Counted from the stretch's first letter, positions 37,504 to 48,060 are shown. The stretch: 48,589 nucleotides of DNA from Planctomycetota bacterium (GCA_018969045.1 JAGWZB010000003.1:1-48589); one strand, 5' to 3'. Program-made: numbers and translations. Notes: generated by a model not told the origin, from the sequence alone.

Positions 37504-39087
37504 TCAGTCCAAGGTCCAAACGCCGTCGATGCATCGATAGGTTTTTCCTGTCGGATTGGTGTCCCGAAGCACGCTGGGCAAACGCGACTGGCGCACCGCA
37601 TCGTAACATGTCAACTTGGCAAATCGCAACATGCTTGCGGGAATCCCGACGGCGGTAAAGCCCGGGTGGCTGGTGGCCGGATAAGGCCCTCCGTGATTCA
37701 TCGCGGGACTGACGGCTACCCCTGTTGGCATCTTGTCATTGAGCAATCTCCCAACGCGATGCTGCAATGCATCTGCAACCTGAGGGTAATGCCCATCATC
37801 GGAGCCTTGGGTATCGCTGTAGATGCACCCTGTAAGGTTTCCTTCGAGAGATTCGATGACGCGAACAATCTGCTCAACTGAATCGCACACTGCGATCAAG
37901 ACCGCGTTGCCAAAGGCTTCGGTTTGAAACACATGAGGGTCCTTCAAGAACTGCCCACCGGTGATTCGAAGCACGGTGTTGGCCACCGCGCAGCGACTAC
38001 CTAAGAGCTTGCTGCCTCCGGTCAGGCACTGTGCACCAGCATCGGTCAGCACGCTTAGGCTCTTGACAAGCGATTTCTCGACGGACTCCGAAAGGAGGGT
38101 ACCGGCTGGCGTTTGGGTGTACTTGGAGACTACACCCTGAATAAACGCATCGGTCTTGGGACCTTGGACCATCAGCAGTAACCCGGGATTGGTGCAGAAC
38201 TGGCCTGCACCCATGAGGCCACTGGTAACGTACTCGTCAACGAGACTATCGCCCCGTTGGTCCAGCGCCCCGGGCAGAATCACCACGGGATTGACGCTCG
38301 AGAGCTCTGCATAAAATGGTTTTCCAACCCGATCCGCGACGGCTTTGAGTTGCAATCCCGCCCCACGAGCCCCGGTGTATCCGACGGCACCCAAGCGTGG
38401 GTCGGCCACCAATCGCTCGCCATCTTCGTGCGATGTGCGGTAAATCAACTGGACCAATCCGCTTGGCATCCCTGTTGCCTGCATGGACTTAGCTACCAAC
38501 TGCCCAAACCGTTGGCTGGTCGCCGGGTGCGATGAATTGGCTTTCGCAATCACCGGATTTCCAGCGGCGATGGCCGCAGCAAAGTCCCCTCCAGAGATAC
38601 CGTTGAAGGCAAAAGGAAAATTGTTTGGACCAAAGACAGCAACCGGACCAAGCGGAATGTAACAGGACCGGATGTTGGCCTTGCGATCGATGACCGGCAT
38701 CTGCCAGGACTGGTCGCGGACAGCTTGGGCTGCCACTTTGAGCTGATTGACCGTTCTGGGCAATTCGACATCCATCAACCTTGGCGACTTCGGTAGCGCT
38801 GTTTCACGATGTGCGATCGCAACGAGTTCTTCGCGGTCCTCATGGATCCTAGTCGCGTAGTCTTCCAGAAACGCGGCGATCTTGGCCGGCTCAAGATTTC
38901 GGCTGATCTGAAACGCACGGTGGGCGGCCTCCAATACGCGATCACACGTCGACCAAGAGCTTACCGGAAAGCTCAGCGGGATGGCTTCCAAGGTGCTAGG
39001 ATCCTTGGAGCTAAATACGCCAGAGGTATCCTCGGTGATCCATTGGCCGTCGACCAAAACAGGTTGAGATGGGTTTGTTGTTGTCAT
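37504..39087 (-). CDS. Aldehyde dehydrogenase, likely 2,5-dioxovalerate (alpha-ketoglutarate semialdehyde) dehydrogenase
   Basis: GPVAVFGPNNFPFAFNGISGGDFAAAIAAGNPVIAKANSSHP; AVGYTGARGAGLQL; MGAGQFCTNPGLLL; overall pattern resembles the KGSADH subgroup. Confidence 0.82.
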   Translation of the reverse strand: MTTTNPSQPVLVDGQWITEDTSGVFSSKDPSTLEAIPLSFPVSSWSTCDRVLEAAHRAFQISRNLEPAKIAAFLEDYATRIHEDREELVAIAHRETALPKSPRLMDVELPRTVNQLKVAAQAVRDQSWQMPVIDRKANIRSCYIPLGPVAVFGPNNFPFAFNGISGGDFAAAIAAGNPVIAKANSSHPATSQRFGQLVAKSMQATGMPSGLVQLIYRTSHEDGERLVADPRLGAVGYTGARGAGLQLKAVADRVGKPFYAELSSVNPVVILPGALDQRGDSLVDEYVTSGLMGAGQFCTNPGLLLMVQGPKTDAFIQGVVSKYTQTPAGTLLSESVEKSLVKSLSVLTDAGAQCLTGGSKLLGSRCAVANTVLRITGGQFLKDPHVFQTEAFGNAVLIAVCDSVEQIVRVIESLEGNLTGCIYSDTQGSDDGHYPQVADALQHRVGRLLNDKMPTGVAVSPAMNHGGPYPATSHPGFTAVGIPASMLRFAKLTCYDAVRQSRLPSVLRDTNPTGKTYRCIDGVWTLD

Positions 39088-39094
39088 GGTGTCG

Positions 39095-39964
39095 TTATCC
39101 TTGGACGATCGTGTTGGTCAGAGTTCCGATTCCCGAGATGCTGATATCGACGATATCGCCTCGCTGAAGCGTAAAATTGCTATCGGGAACAACTCCTGTT
39201 CCAGTCAAAAGAAATGCACCTTGGTGCATGTCGTTGTCGCGCAGAAGCCACTCGACAAGATCTTCCAGTTTCCGAGCCATTTGCGCTACGGAGGTCTTTC
39301 CTTCGAAAACAATCGCATCGTCGCGATGAATCGCGAGCGAGATTTCAATGCTCTGACGCTCGGGCATGTCGCCAGCAAGGGTGATCCAGGGCCCCAAACC
39401 ACAGCACTGATTGTAAAGCTTGGCCTGCGGCAAATACAAAGGATTATCCCCTTCAATGTCCCTGCTGCTCATGTCGTTTCCTATGGTGTAGCCGACGATC
39501 TTGCCGCTGCTTGAAATCACCAACGCCAACTCCGGTTCAGGGACATTCCAATGAGCATCTTCTCGAATCCTAAGCATCCCTAAATGCCCACTGCATCGGC
39601 CCGGTGTGGCCTTGAAAAAAATCTCTGGACGCGCCGCTGTGTAAACTCGATCGTAACAACTCGCCGCCGCTTCGCTCTCCTCCATTCGAGCCGTCTGGGA
39701 ACGCTTGTAAGTCACCCCGGCAGCCCATACCTCTTGGTCGTCGATCGGTGCCAGCCAGTTGACTTGGTCCAACGCAATCCCAGGTCCATCCGATGGGATT
39801 TGCTGGGCCAAAACGGTCAATTCCGGATGCGAAAGTAGCTCTGATAGATTCGATAGACCCGCTGCCTGCAAGTCCAACGGTGTTGCCTGTGCCGCATTGC
39901 CTCGATGGATATCCACTCGGGCGGCTTGCACCCCCTTTGCCGTCAGTATTCTTGCCAATGCCAT
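39095..39964 (-). CDS. Fumarylacetoacetate hydrolase-family protein, 2-keto-3-deoxy-sugar-acid dehydratase-like
   Basis: [84 protein letters not shown]. Confidence 0.82.
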   Translation of the reverse strand: MALARILTAKGVQAARVDIHRGNAAQATPLDLQAAGLSNLSELLSHPELTVLAQQIPSDGPGIALDQVNWLAPIDDQEVWAAGVTYKRSQTARMEESEAAASCYDRVYTAARPEIFFKATPGRCSGHLGMLRIREDAHWNVPEPELALVISSSGKIVGYTIGNDMSSRDIEGDNPLYLPQAKLYNQCCGLGPWITLAGDMPERQSIEISLAIHRDDAIVFEGKTSVAQMARKLEDLVEWLLRDNDMHQGAFLLTGTGVVPDSNFTLQRGDIVDISISGIGTLTNTIVQG

Positions 39965-40106
39965 CTGTGTGTTGCCCTCGGTTTTTGTGTTGCCTCAATG
40001 TCGCCGTATTATCACCTTAAAACGCTTAAGTGCCTAGCAGCGATCCATCGAGCCGGTTGGAAAAACGGGTAGGGCAAAAAGATGGGTGGTGAGTTGGCTG
40101 GGGCAA

Positions 40107-41669
40107 CTAGGGTTGGTTGACGCCTCTAGTTAGCTTTTTGCTCGCTGGGCTCCAGATGAATATTTCTCCGTTGGAGCAGCCGATGGCGATCGATAGCTCC
40201 GATTCATCGCCGATTTGAACCCCCGAAGGCTGCATGACAAGAGGGAACAAGCGTCCCATGGGGTTTTGTGGATCGGTTAATCGCACACCTTCTTTTTCAT
40301 CGATGTAAAACTCGGTTTTCTTTTTCTTCTTCTGTTCTTTATTTTCTTCGGGTTTGTCTTTGTCTTGCGGCTCGGAGACTTCGACTTCCTCTCGACGGAC
40401 TCCAAAACGCTTGATCCGATCCGAATCGATTACAAAAAAGTCTTCGTTGCAGCAGATGAGTTTATGGGTTTGTTGAGAAAACCCTCCCCAAAGGACTTTG
40501 GCGTTGGGTGTGGTGAAGTTTGGATAATACCGGGCTGTACCGGCTTCATCAAAAGCCACGGCACCTTTGGTTAGCGCAACGATCGATGCGACGGTGCGTT
40601 GGTTGTCAACGAAACTTGAGAGCATCGTTCCGTCTTTGGCTTCAAAGGACTTTGCCATTCGGTCTCTGGAAGAAGACAACAACGTTTTTGAGTCGCGGGA
40701 CCAATCGATGCTGGTAACGGCAGCAGCATGGGCGGGCATCTTCCATCGCACGCTGTTGCTGAGCGTATCGACCACGACAATGGTTCCATCAGCATTGCCA
40801 ATACCGAGCAATTCCCCGCTGGGACTTACCGAAATATCAAGCGGTGTGTCTTTGCTGACCCACGCTATCCGGCGGGCTTTCAGAGTTGCATGACTGCTTG
40901 ATGGCTCTAGCGCGATCGATTCGACGTATCCGATGCGACCGGGTTCGCCAGAGGCGATCCAAAGCACTGATTGAACAGGATCCCAATGAAGATCGCTAAT
41001 CGAGCGTCCTGGGGTTGGGATCCTCAGTGCGATGCGAAAATTATCCTCATAATGCCAGACGAGAACTTCATGATACCCACTGGTAAAGAGTGTTTTTCCA
41101 ACCGAATCGATCGCGATGGCTTGGACCGTATGCGGACGCGGATACGATGGGATTTTTGGCTCTTTTGGCAAATAGACCGGTCGGAATGATTCGATGGGCG
41201 CGTCCATACTGCCGTCGACTTTGGCACCCGTTGCGATCCAGGTTCGGATGTCCTCGATTTGGTCGGGATCCAATGCATCGGAGTCCTTGGGCATACGAAA
41301 TGCCGGATCGCTTGTGGATATTCGGTCCCAGAATTCCCCGAGACCTTTAGGGAATGCGATAATGCGACCCGATTCATCGCTGAGCGTTGGAGCAATGACT
41401 GGAAGTTTCGATTCTCCGGGGGTCAGAAGGGATGCAGGAGTTGCCATCGAGTAACCACCTTGGGCGTCCTGGGCATCGTGGCATCCGACGCATCGATCGA
41501 CCAAAATATTCGCGATGCGAGATAGTCTTGGCTGGAGCGACTCTGGGGCCGTTGTCAACAAAGAGGTATCTGAGGTATGCACAGCATCCACCGAGGGCAG
41601 CTGTGCAAACAGAGTGGATTGGATCGCGAATAAAAAAAGACAGAGCCTGATCTGTCTGATCTGTTTCAT
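40107..41669 (-). CDS. Secreted WD40-like beta-propeller with N-terminal cytochrome-type CxxCH
   Basis: ILVDRCVGCHDAQDAQGGYSM; propeller stretches such as AAAVTSIDWSRDSKTLLSSSRDRMAKSFEAKDG. Confidence 0.8.
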   Translation of the reverse strand: MKQIRQIRLCLFLFAIQSTLFAQLPSVDAVHTSDTSLLTTAPESLQPRLSRIANILVDRCVGCHDAQDAQGGYSMATPASLLTPGESKLPVIAPTLSDESGRIIAFPKGLGEFWDRISTSDPAFRMPKDSDALDPDQIEDIRTWIATGAKVDGSMDAPIESFRPVYLPKEPKIPSYPRPHTVQAIAIDSVGKTLFTSGYHEVLVWHYEDNFRIALRIPTPGRSISDLHWDPVQSVLWIASGEPGRIGYVESIALEPSSSHATLKARRIAWVSKDTPLDISVSPSGELLGIGNADGTIVVVDTLSNSVRWKMPAHAAAVTSIDWSRDSKTLLSSSRDRMAKSFEAKDGTMLSSFVDNQRTVASIVALTKGAVAFDEAGTARYYPNFTTPNAKVLWGGFSQQTHKLICCNEDFFVIDSDRIKRFGVRREEVEVSEPQDKDKPEENKEQKKKKKTEFYIDEKEGVRLTDPQNPMGRLFPLVMQPSGVQIGDESELSIAIGCSNGEIFIWSPASKKLTRGVNQP

Positions 41670-41673
41670 GGGA

Positions 41674-42987
41674 TCATTCCAGTGAGTGGACGACTAGCCC
41701 CGAAGCAAGTTTGGGGTAGAAATAAGTGCTCTTGGCAGGCATACGCTCATTTTCCAGCGAAACGGATTGAATTTGCTGGACGCTCGCTGGCATGACCATC
41801 GCAGCCAGCGAATAGTCGTGTCCACCGACCAATCGTCCTTGCAGACCGTCGATGACTTCTTGGATGCAGTGCACATAGGTTGGTTTTGGCATTTCCTGGA
41901 AACCCAATGCATCTTCGAGCACCAATCGGTGCAAGAGGGCCACTCCCAATTCGCGCCAACCAGGGGAGTGCTCGGGAGCCAATTGAGCCATCCGATCGAT
42001 CGCGGCCTCTTTGGCGCTGATTCGCGTCCACTCTTTGGATTCTGCGGAGTAAAGAGCCAGGATCAACTGTTCGTCGAGCCGATCGAGCTCGGCCCATACG
42101 GCTCCTGCACTCTCTGGTCCATTGCCTACCAACTCGCAGTCAAAATACTTACCGAGTCGTTCATGCAACTGCTGGGTTGTCAGCCTTGGCACGCCATGGA
42201 GCAATCGATGCGTCGGTAGCACCACCAGCCCCGGGTCGCTCATGCTCACCAGGGCCGTCAATACAAAGTTGGCTGGATGATCGTAGCTCAAGGATCCTGC
42301 TGCAGCCAACTCATCGCGATAATTGCAAGCGGTCTCGTAACGGTGGTGTCCATCGGCAACGTACATCGGTAGATTTGCAATCAGCGACGAGATTTCTTGG
42401 ATGGTACCAAGATCGCTGATGGGCCAAATCGTATGCTGGACGCCAAGATGGTCCATCGCGGTGGTCCCAAGAACCCCCATGATCTTCGATTCGAGGATCT
42501 CTTGGATCAGATTATCTGAATCGGGATAGAGTCCAAAGATCTGGGACAAGTTAGCTCGGCAGGCTCTGAGCATCTTCAATCGATCCTCTTTGGCTTGGGC
42601 ATGCGTATGCTCATGGGGATAGATTTTCCCTTGTCCAAAGCGTTCGAGTCGAACGTTTGCCATGAATCCCTTGCGCAGGAACGTTTGACCGAGCCACTGG
42701 AATTCTTGGTGATACACGTAGATGGCCGGGTCGGGTTCGGGTTGCAGGATCTTTTCGCTCTGCCAATTCCGCAGAGTCCATCCGGCCCGCTTATAAAGTT
42801 CCTCAGCGGTATCTTGAGGTTCGTGCTTTGGATACTCCAAGCGAACGAAATTGTACTCGGATTGCCCGTAGAGCTGATCCTGCAACAGAGGGTCGATCAC
42901 ATCGTATGGAGGAGCGATGCATTCGGACAGCGATCCGACTCGACCGAGGTTGTACCGCAGGCCGCGGAAGGCTTGGATTTGGGGCAT
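41674..42987 (-). CDS. DUF1015 domain protein
   Basis: IQAFRGLRYNLGRVGSLSECIAPPYDVIDPLLQDQLYGQSEYNFVRLEYPK; YVADGHHRYETACNYRDE. Start set to ATG 42987. Confidence 0.85.
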   Translation of the reverse strand: MPQIQAFRGLRYNLGRVGSLSECIAPPYDVIDPLLQDQLYGQSEYNFVRLEYPKHEPQDTAEELYKRAGWTLRNWQSEKILQPEPDPAIYVYHQEFQWLGQTFLRKGFMANVRLERFGQGKIYPHEHTHAQAKEDRLKMLRACRANLSQIFGLYPDSDNLIQEILESKIMGVLGTTAMDHLGVQHTIWPISDLGTIQEISSLIANLPMYVADGHHRYETACNYRDELAAAGSLSYDHPANFVLTALVSMSDPGLVVLPTHRLLHGVPRLTTQQLHERLGKYFDCELVGNGPESAGAVWAELDRLDEQLILALYSAESKEWTRISAKEAAIDRMAQLAPEHSPGWRELGVALLHRLVLEDALGFQEMPKPTYVHCIQEVIDGLQGRLVGGHDYSLAAMVMPASVQQIQSVSLENERMPAKSTYFYPKLASGLVVHSLE

Positions 42988-43158
42988 ACAAAGGACGATC
43001 GTTGGCAGTAGGATTGGTTTTTGGATTGTCGAAGGCTCGGTATTGTACTGATTTGTTTCGGCTCGTCGCACCTCTATGTTTGGTTTTTCAAGGTGATAAA
43101 ATCCCCGAGCATCCCTTTCTGAATTTACAGGTTGAGTATAAACCCAAAAGGTTCACCG

Positions 43159-43815
43159 ATGTCGATTTCGCTTGAGCAAATGCGTCAAGAACTCTACTGT
43201 GCAGTTGTGTGCGATGCGCTAGACCAAGTCGGTTTGCACAACCAATCGCCCCGAGTTTCTCTTCCTAGACAAACCCCAAAACCGATGGGCTTGCTCGTTG
43301 GAAGGTGCAAGACCACGCTTTGGGCCGATATGTTCCATACCGACCCCAAGCCCTATGAACTGGAGCTCAAGGCCGTGGACGCTTGTCAGCCAGACGATGT
43401 GTTGATCGCTGCAGCGGGTGGATCGATGCGATCAGGGATTTGGGGTGAATTGCTGACAACTGCTGCCAAAAATCGGGGTTGTATCGGAGCGATCATCGAT
43501 GGAGCAGTTCGTGATGTTGATAAAATTGCCGAAACCGACTTTGACGTATTTGCCAAAGGACGCTGCTTGTACGACAGTTTGAATCGACAGCGCGTGGTCG
43601 ATCTGGATGTGCCGGTTGAAATCGATGGTGTGGTTTTTTCACCGGGCGATCTGGTCTTTGCCGACTCCGACGGGATCGTCGTAGTACCTGGGCAAGTCGA
43701 GCAAGAAGTCCTGCGATTGGCTCTGGAGAAAGTCCACGGGGAGAACAAAGTCCGAGATGCGATACGCACAGGGATGAGCGCCGTGGGTGCCTTTGAGAAA
43801 TTTGGGATCCTCTAG
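43159..43815 (+). CDS. RraA-family protein (dimethylmenaquinone methyltransferase-like / aldolase-type)
   Basis: AAAGGSMRSGIWGELLTTAAKNRGCIGAIIDGAVRDVDKI; FSPGDLVFADSDGIVVVP. Confidence 0.88.
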   Translation: MSISLEQMRQELYCAVVCDALDQVGLHNQSPRVSLPRQTPKPMGLLVGRCKTTLWADMFHTDPKPYELELKAVDACQPDDVLIAAAGGSMRSGIWGELLTTAAKNRGCIGAIIDGAVRDVDKIAETDFDVFAKGRCLYDSLNRQRVVDLDVPVEIDGVVFSPGDLVFADSDGIVVVPGQVEQEVLRLALEKVHGENKVRDAIRTGMSAVGAFEKFGIL

Positions 43816-45026
43816 CGATCCGCTTGCTCGACGACCAACGACGTTCCTTCGAGCGTGATTTTCAACCCAGAAGCTTGGGAAAGTTGATCGAGCAATTCCT
43901 CGAGTGTCGCGTCTTTGAAGTTCACGTCGACTTCCTGTCTGGCAAGCGAATTGGATATTTCGACTGGAGTTAAAACCAAGTTCAGTTGTTTGCTGAGGCT
44001 CTGGAGAATGTTGAGGATCTCGCCACGGTACCGGCCTGTGTATGTCTTTCCCTGTGGCTGGTTTGAGGAAGTGGCATTATTGGTCTTAGGTTGGCTTTTT
44101 GGAAGAGTTCTCGGTGCCAATGGTTCGACCAGTTCTCGATGTGCGTCTACAGGTGCCAGGATATCCCATGCGTCGGGTTTGCCTGGCCCGGAAGCTGGGA
44201 CCCTGGTGACCGAAACCTTAGGCCATTTTGACTTCCAGGTCTGCCAATGGTCTTTTCCAATTCTTTGGATCTCGGTGGTATATCGGTAACCAACAAACTC
44301 ACCCCCGGGATTGCCGATGAGCCTTGGATCATCGCTCGAAAAGTTCCCGATACTCGGCGGTCCGTTGGATGGCCAGATGAGGTATTGGTCGAATCCTGCA
44401 AGGAGCAACGTGGCGATGGCAGCCCCGTTGGTCGATTCGAATTGGCCTGCACGCCAGCGGTCCGGGGGCTCCATCAGTCCGGTGGTCTTGGCCAGTGCAT
44501 CGAGTTGGAATTGCTTGGAAAAGTCTTTCCAAATCTCCTGCGGTTGCCCGCCGTGGCTCCACTGGATCCCTTCCTTTTTCGCAATACGCAAAGAAGGATG
44601 GCTTGGATCGCTCGATAGTGACCAATACGCCCACTGGATAGCCGCCGCAGTTCCTTTGGGTACCAAAGCCACATAGCGATCGACGTAAGCGATTTCCGAT
44701 TGGATGTGCGAAGCGACCAACTCGAGAACTTGTTGGTTGGACTGTTCCTTGGGGATGCTCAGATCCAACTCGATGTCGTTAGGGATTCGACGATCGAGCC
44801 AAACTGTTATCTGATCACGAAGGTGCATCGTTTGGATCCAATCCAACAACGGCAGTTTCAACTTGGTATCGCTGGTCGATGAGTCTGCGCGCAGTCGAGT
44901 TGTCAACTCGATTGCTTGTGGTGTTCGGTACGGGTGGATCGATTGCGCAAGAGCGCTCTGGCAGAACACGAGCCACATCAGGATGCAGATCGATAGAGTT
45001 CCGGTTCGTATCAGTGTCAAGCGCAT
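43812..45026 (-). CDS. Secreted hypothetical protein with C-terminal STN/secretin-N-like segment
   Basis: Signal-like N-terminus; C-terminal YRGEILNILQSLSKQLNLVLTPVEISNSLARQEVDVNFKDATLEELLDQLSQASGLKITLEGTSLVVEQ. Confidence 0.6.
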   Translation of the reverse strand: MRLTLIRTGTLSICILMWLVFCQSALAQSIHPYRTPQAIELTTRLRADSSTSDTKLKLPLLDWIQTMHLRDQITVWLDRRIPNDIELDLSIPKEQSNQQVLELVASHIQSEIAYVDRYVALVPKGTAAAIQWAYWSLSSDPSHPSLRIAKKEGIQWSHGGQPQEIWKDFSKQFQLDALAKTTGLMEPPDRWRAGQFESTNGAAIATLLLAGFDQYLIWPSNGPPSIGNFSSDDPRLIGNPGGEFVGYRYTTEIQRIGKDHWQTWKSKWPKVSVTRVPASGPGKPDAWDILAPVDAHRELVEPLAPRTLPKSQPKTNNATSSNQPQGKTYTGRYRGEILNILQSLSKQLNLVLTPVEISNSLARQEVDVNFKDATLEELLDQLSQASGLKITLEGTSLVVEQADR

Positions 45027-45142
45027 CGTTAGGATCTTCTGCTTCTTTTTACCGAATCATCAAATGTCGACAAATGTCATTGCGAATCCAACGCGAGCAA
45101 CTAATCTGGATCGCAGTTCCAATTCCAACTCTAGCAACATTT

Positions 45143-45826
45143 ATGAACAGCCGTTTGTCCAGACTGGTTTCATTTTACCGCGATGCTTGCGATCCAGGTT
45201 GTCGTGTCGCATCGTATCGTCAAGAACTATCGGACAAACTTAAGGGACCGCATCAGCTTGCCCGAGATTATCGAGATTATTCGGTATCTACCCTGCGTCG
45301 GTTGGTCTTTTCACGAGATCAGGAAGTACGCGAGGCTGCTCTGTGGGCATTGGGAGCTGTTGGAGGCAAGTCCGAGTACGCTTTTTTAGGACCTTGGCTC
45401 AGGGCCTGCGATCCGGGTCTTAGGCAACTTGCTGACCGAGCTCGGGAGCATTTGCTTATGAGAACTCGATCGGAACACCAGATCCGATTCGCTCAGCGGA
45501 TCGAGTCCTCCATGGCCAATTCGCATTGGAAATCCGCCAGTCGGATGGTGGACCGACTGGTGGTCGAGCATGCTCATGATCCCCAAAGTTGGTTGCTTAG
45601 GGTCTCGATACGACTATGCACTAGGCAATGGCTCGGAGCCAGTCAGGATTGCCGATATTTGTTGTCTTTCGACCGGGACAACTATCGCGCATGCGTTTTC
45701 TTGGGCCAGTGCTACTGGTACATGAATCGTTTGGGGATTGCCAAAGAGTGTTTTTTGGAAGCAGCACGTATTTATCCAGATTGCTCGGCAGCATCCCTTG
45801 CAAACAAACTTAGGCTCTCTGCCTAA
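45143..45826 (+). CDS. Hypothetical HEAT/TPR-like repeat protein
   Basis: LVFSRDQEVREAALWALGAVGGKSEYAFLGPWL (HEAT-like); YRACVFLGQCYWYMNRLGIAKECFLEAARIYPDC (TPR-like). Start uncertain (track 44879, alternatives 45074 or 45143). Confidence 0.55.
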   Translation: MNSRLSRLVSFYRDACDPGCRVASYRQELSDKLKGPHQLARDYRDYSVSTLRRLVFSRDQEVREAALWALGAVGGKSEYAFLGPWLRACDPGLRQLADRAREHLLMRTRSEHQIRFAQRIESSMANSHWKSASRMVDRLVVEHAHDPQSWLLRVSIRLCTRQWLGASQDCRYLLSFDRDNYRACVFLGQCYWYMNRLGIAKECFLEAARIYPDCSAASLANKLRLSA

Positions 45827-45929
45827 CGCATTGCCATATTACAAATCTAGCCATTGGGCTGAATTGTTCGATACAATAGAGGCGTGCTAGGAATCTGCTG
45901 TGCGAAGATCTCCAAGGGAGTTGTTCACC

Positions 45930-47039
45930 ATGATCCGATTGTTTCTCGTTGCCATTTCCGTTCTTTGCGTAGAAATTTGGGCACAGCAACCGGAGGTTCG
46001 CAAGCAGAAGTACTCCGGTGGACAGATGGAGCTGCTGATCAACTCCACAACGCTCTCCCAAGCCGTTGCGATCAACAGTGCAGGTTCGATCGTTGGAACA
46101 CGTGAGATCCCTAATCAAGCTGCTGGGCTGCTGTTACCTGTCCCTTTTTACTATGGCAAACATGGTGCAAAAGACATCCCAACCCCGGAATCATTTACGA
46201 ATCTGGAACCGATCGGGATTTGTGACACCGAGCTAGTGGTCGCTTATGCAACTCGACCTGCAGGCAACCAACAGGGATCTCTTGCAGGTGTTGTGTGGGA
46301 CCCCAAGGACGGTTCCTTTGTCTTTCTGCCCAACGCCCCAGGCGATACCGTCCATCAGCCGCAGTCGATCTCCGCAGACGGCAAACGGATCTGTGGATAC
46401 ACCACTGGCCCGAATCGACTGCGTCCTGCGATTTGGGATTGGAAAACCGATTTGCAAAGTTGGGTCATCACGGTTTTGCCCACCGAGCACGAAAATAATC
46501 CTTATTTGATGTCCGGTGGTTTGATGATATCCCCCAACGGCAAGTGGGTCGCTGGTTGCTGCACCAAAGCATTCATGCGCGATGGTTCTGTCGACAGCGC
46601 ATTGTATCTGTGGACGGAACTGACCCCGGGTCAATGGAAACGCAAACTGCTATCCCAAGAGCAACTGTATCTTCGAGGGATGAACGACCAAGGTGAAATG
46701 GCGGGTTCTGTTCGAGGGCCAACCGGAGCAAGGCAGCCCTGTTATGTATCGCCGCAAGGGGAATTCCGAATTCTGGAACTGCTGCCAGCAAATTACTCCG
46801 GAGAAGCCAAAGGGATCAACAACGACTCGATCGTCGTAGGATTCTCCGACGATCCACCCGGCAAGTTCGATGCCGGACCGACGCCGTGCTATTGGACGAA
46901 AGATGGCAAGATCCACAAGATCGCACCCGAGGCGACTTGGTATGGGATGACCCAAGCGATCAATCAGTCTGGTCAAATGGCCGGTTTGGTGGAAGACGAA
47001 CAAACGGGCATCTCGCTCAGTTTTCGGACTTTGAAGTAG
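45930..47039 (+). CDS. Secreted hypothetical protein with HAF-like repeats
   Basis: Signal MIRLFLVAISVLCVEIWAQQ; recurring INSAGSIVGT, ISADGKRICGYTT, ISPNGKWVAGCC, MNDQGEMAGSV, INNDSIVVGFS, INQSGQMAGLV. Confidence 0.65.
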   Translation: MIRLFLVAISVLCVEIWAQQPEVRKQKYSGGQMELLINSTTLSQAVAINSAGSIVGTREIPNQAAGLLLPVPFYYGKHGAKDIPTPESFTNLEPIGICDTELVVAYATRPAGNQQGSLAGVVWDPKDGSFVFLPNAPGDTVHQPQSISADGKRICGYTTGPNRLRPAIWDWKTDLQSWVITVLPTEHENNPYLMSGGLMISPNGKWVAGCCTKAFMRDGSVDSALYLWTELTPGQWKRKLLSQEQLYLRGMNDQGEMAGSVRGPTGARQPCYVSPQGEFRILELLPANYSGEAKGINNDSIVVGFSDDPPGKFDAGPTPCYWTKDGKIHKIAPEATWYGMTQAINQSGQMAGLVEDEQTGISLSFRTLK

Positions 47040-47130
47040 GTCAGTCGATCGTTTGCCAGGGGTCCATGGAGAATTCGCTATCGGTAGAAGGGCTAGGGAT
47101 TTTCGGTCACAAAAACAGCTACAACCTGCA

Positions 47131-48060
47131 TTATTGGTGATTTGCAAAGGGTTTCAGCACACTCAATGCATAGTCGTGAACCAGGCCGTTGCTGGCTAAA
47201 CAGTGTCCGGCTCGCAGGTTCACCTCGCCAGACCAACACGTGAACTTGCCACCGGCCTCCATGATCACAGGTGCTACGGCCGCTACATCCCAGGGATTGA
47301 CGATCGGATCGACCATCAACTCGCCGCGCCCGGTAGCCACAAGCAAATATCCGTATCCATCTCCCCAGGATCGGCTCACATACGCCTCCTGCTGCAAAGC
47401 AAGGTAGGCATGCTGGGCACCTCGACGATCGAAGTTATCGACCTGCGACGTCAAGAACAATCCTTCAGAGAGTGCGTCCAGACTCGATACATGGCATCGG
47501 TGCATGGAAAGTGAATCGTCGGTGGGGGCCTGAGGATCGCGCTGGCCGTACCAAGCCCCGCAGCCGACGGCTCCCAGCACTACTTCACCCAATGCCGGGA
47601 TGGCAATGACCCCGATCAAGGGTTGACCTCGATAGGTCAGTCCCACGAGCGTTGAGTACAGGGGCACCCCCGAGATGAACGATTTGGTTCCATCGATCGG
47701 ATCGATGATCCACTCAAAATCGTTCTGACCTGCAACCGACCCGAATTCTTCCCCTAATAGTCCGTCCTGAGGATAGTTTTGGCTAATGGCCTGTCGAACC
47801 GCATGCTCGGCCCCTTTGTCCGCAGCGGTCACTGGGGATCGATCGCTCTTCCTTTCGACTTGGTAAGCTTTGGTTCGAAAGAAGCACAGGGTAACGTTGC
47901 TGGCGATTTGGGCCAATTCCAGTGCAAATTGGGTTCTTTGAGAGTATTCAACGGGGCTAATTTGGAGTCCACCGGGCCAATTCGGGCTACTGGTGTAGGA
48001 TTTTGCTGAGGTGTCTGCGAGTATCTCCGGAGGCAATTGCAATCGAGGAAATCGGTACAT
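47131..48060 (-). CDS. Inositol monophosphatase-family protein, possibly histidinol-phosphatase
   Basis: SPVTAADKGAEHAVR; LLGEEFGS; EWIIDPIDGTKSFISGVPLYSTLVGL; NPWDVAAVAPVIMEAGGKFTCWSG. Confidence 0.88.
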   Translation of the reverse strand: MYRFPRLQLPPEILADTSAKSYTSSPNWPGGLQISPVEYSQRTQFALELAQIASNVTLCFFRTKAYQVERKSDRSPVTAADKGAEHAVRQAISQNYPQDGLLGEEFGSVAGQNDFEWIIDPIDGTKSFISGVPLYSTLVGLTYRGQPLIGVIAIPALGEVVLGAVGCGAWYGQRDPQAPTDDSLSMHRCHVSSLDALSEGLFLTSQVDNFDRRGAQHAYLALQQEAYVSRSWGDGYGYLLVATGRGELMVDPIVNPWDVAAVAPVIMEAGGKFTCWSGEVNLRAGHCLASNGLVHDYALSVLKPFANHQ

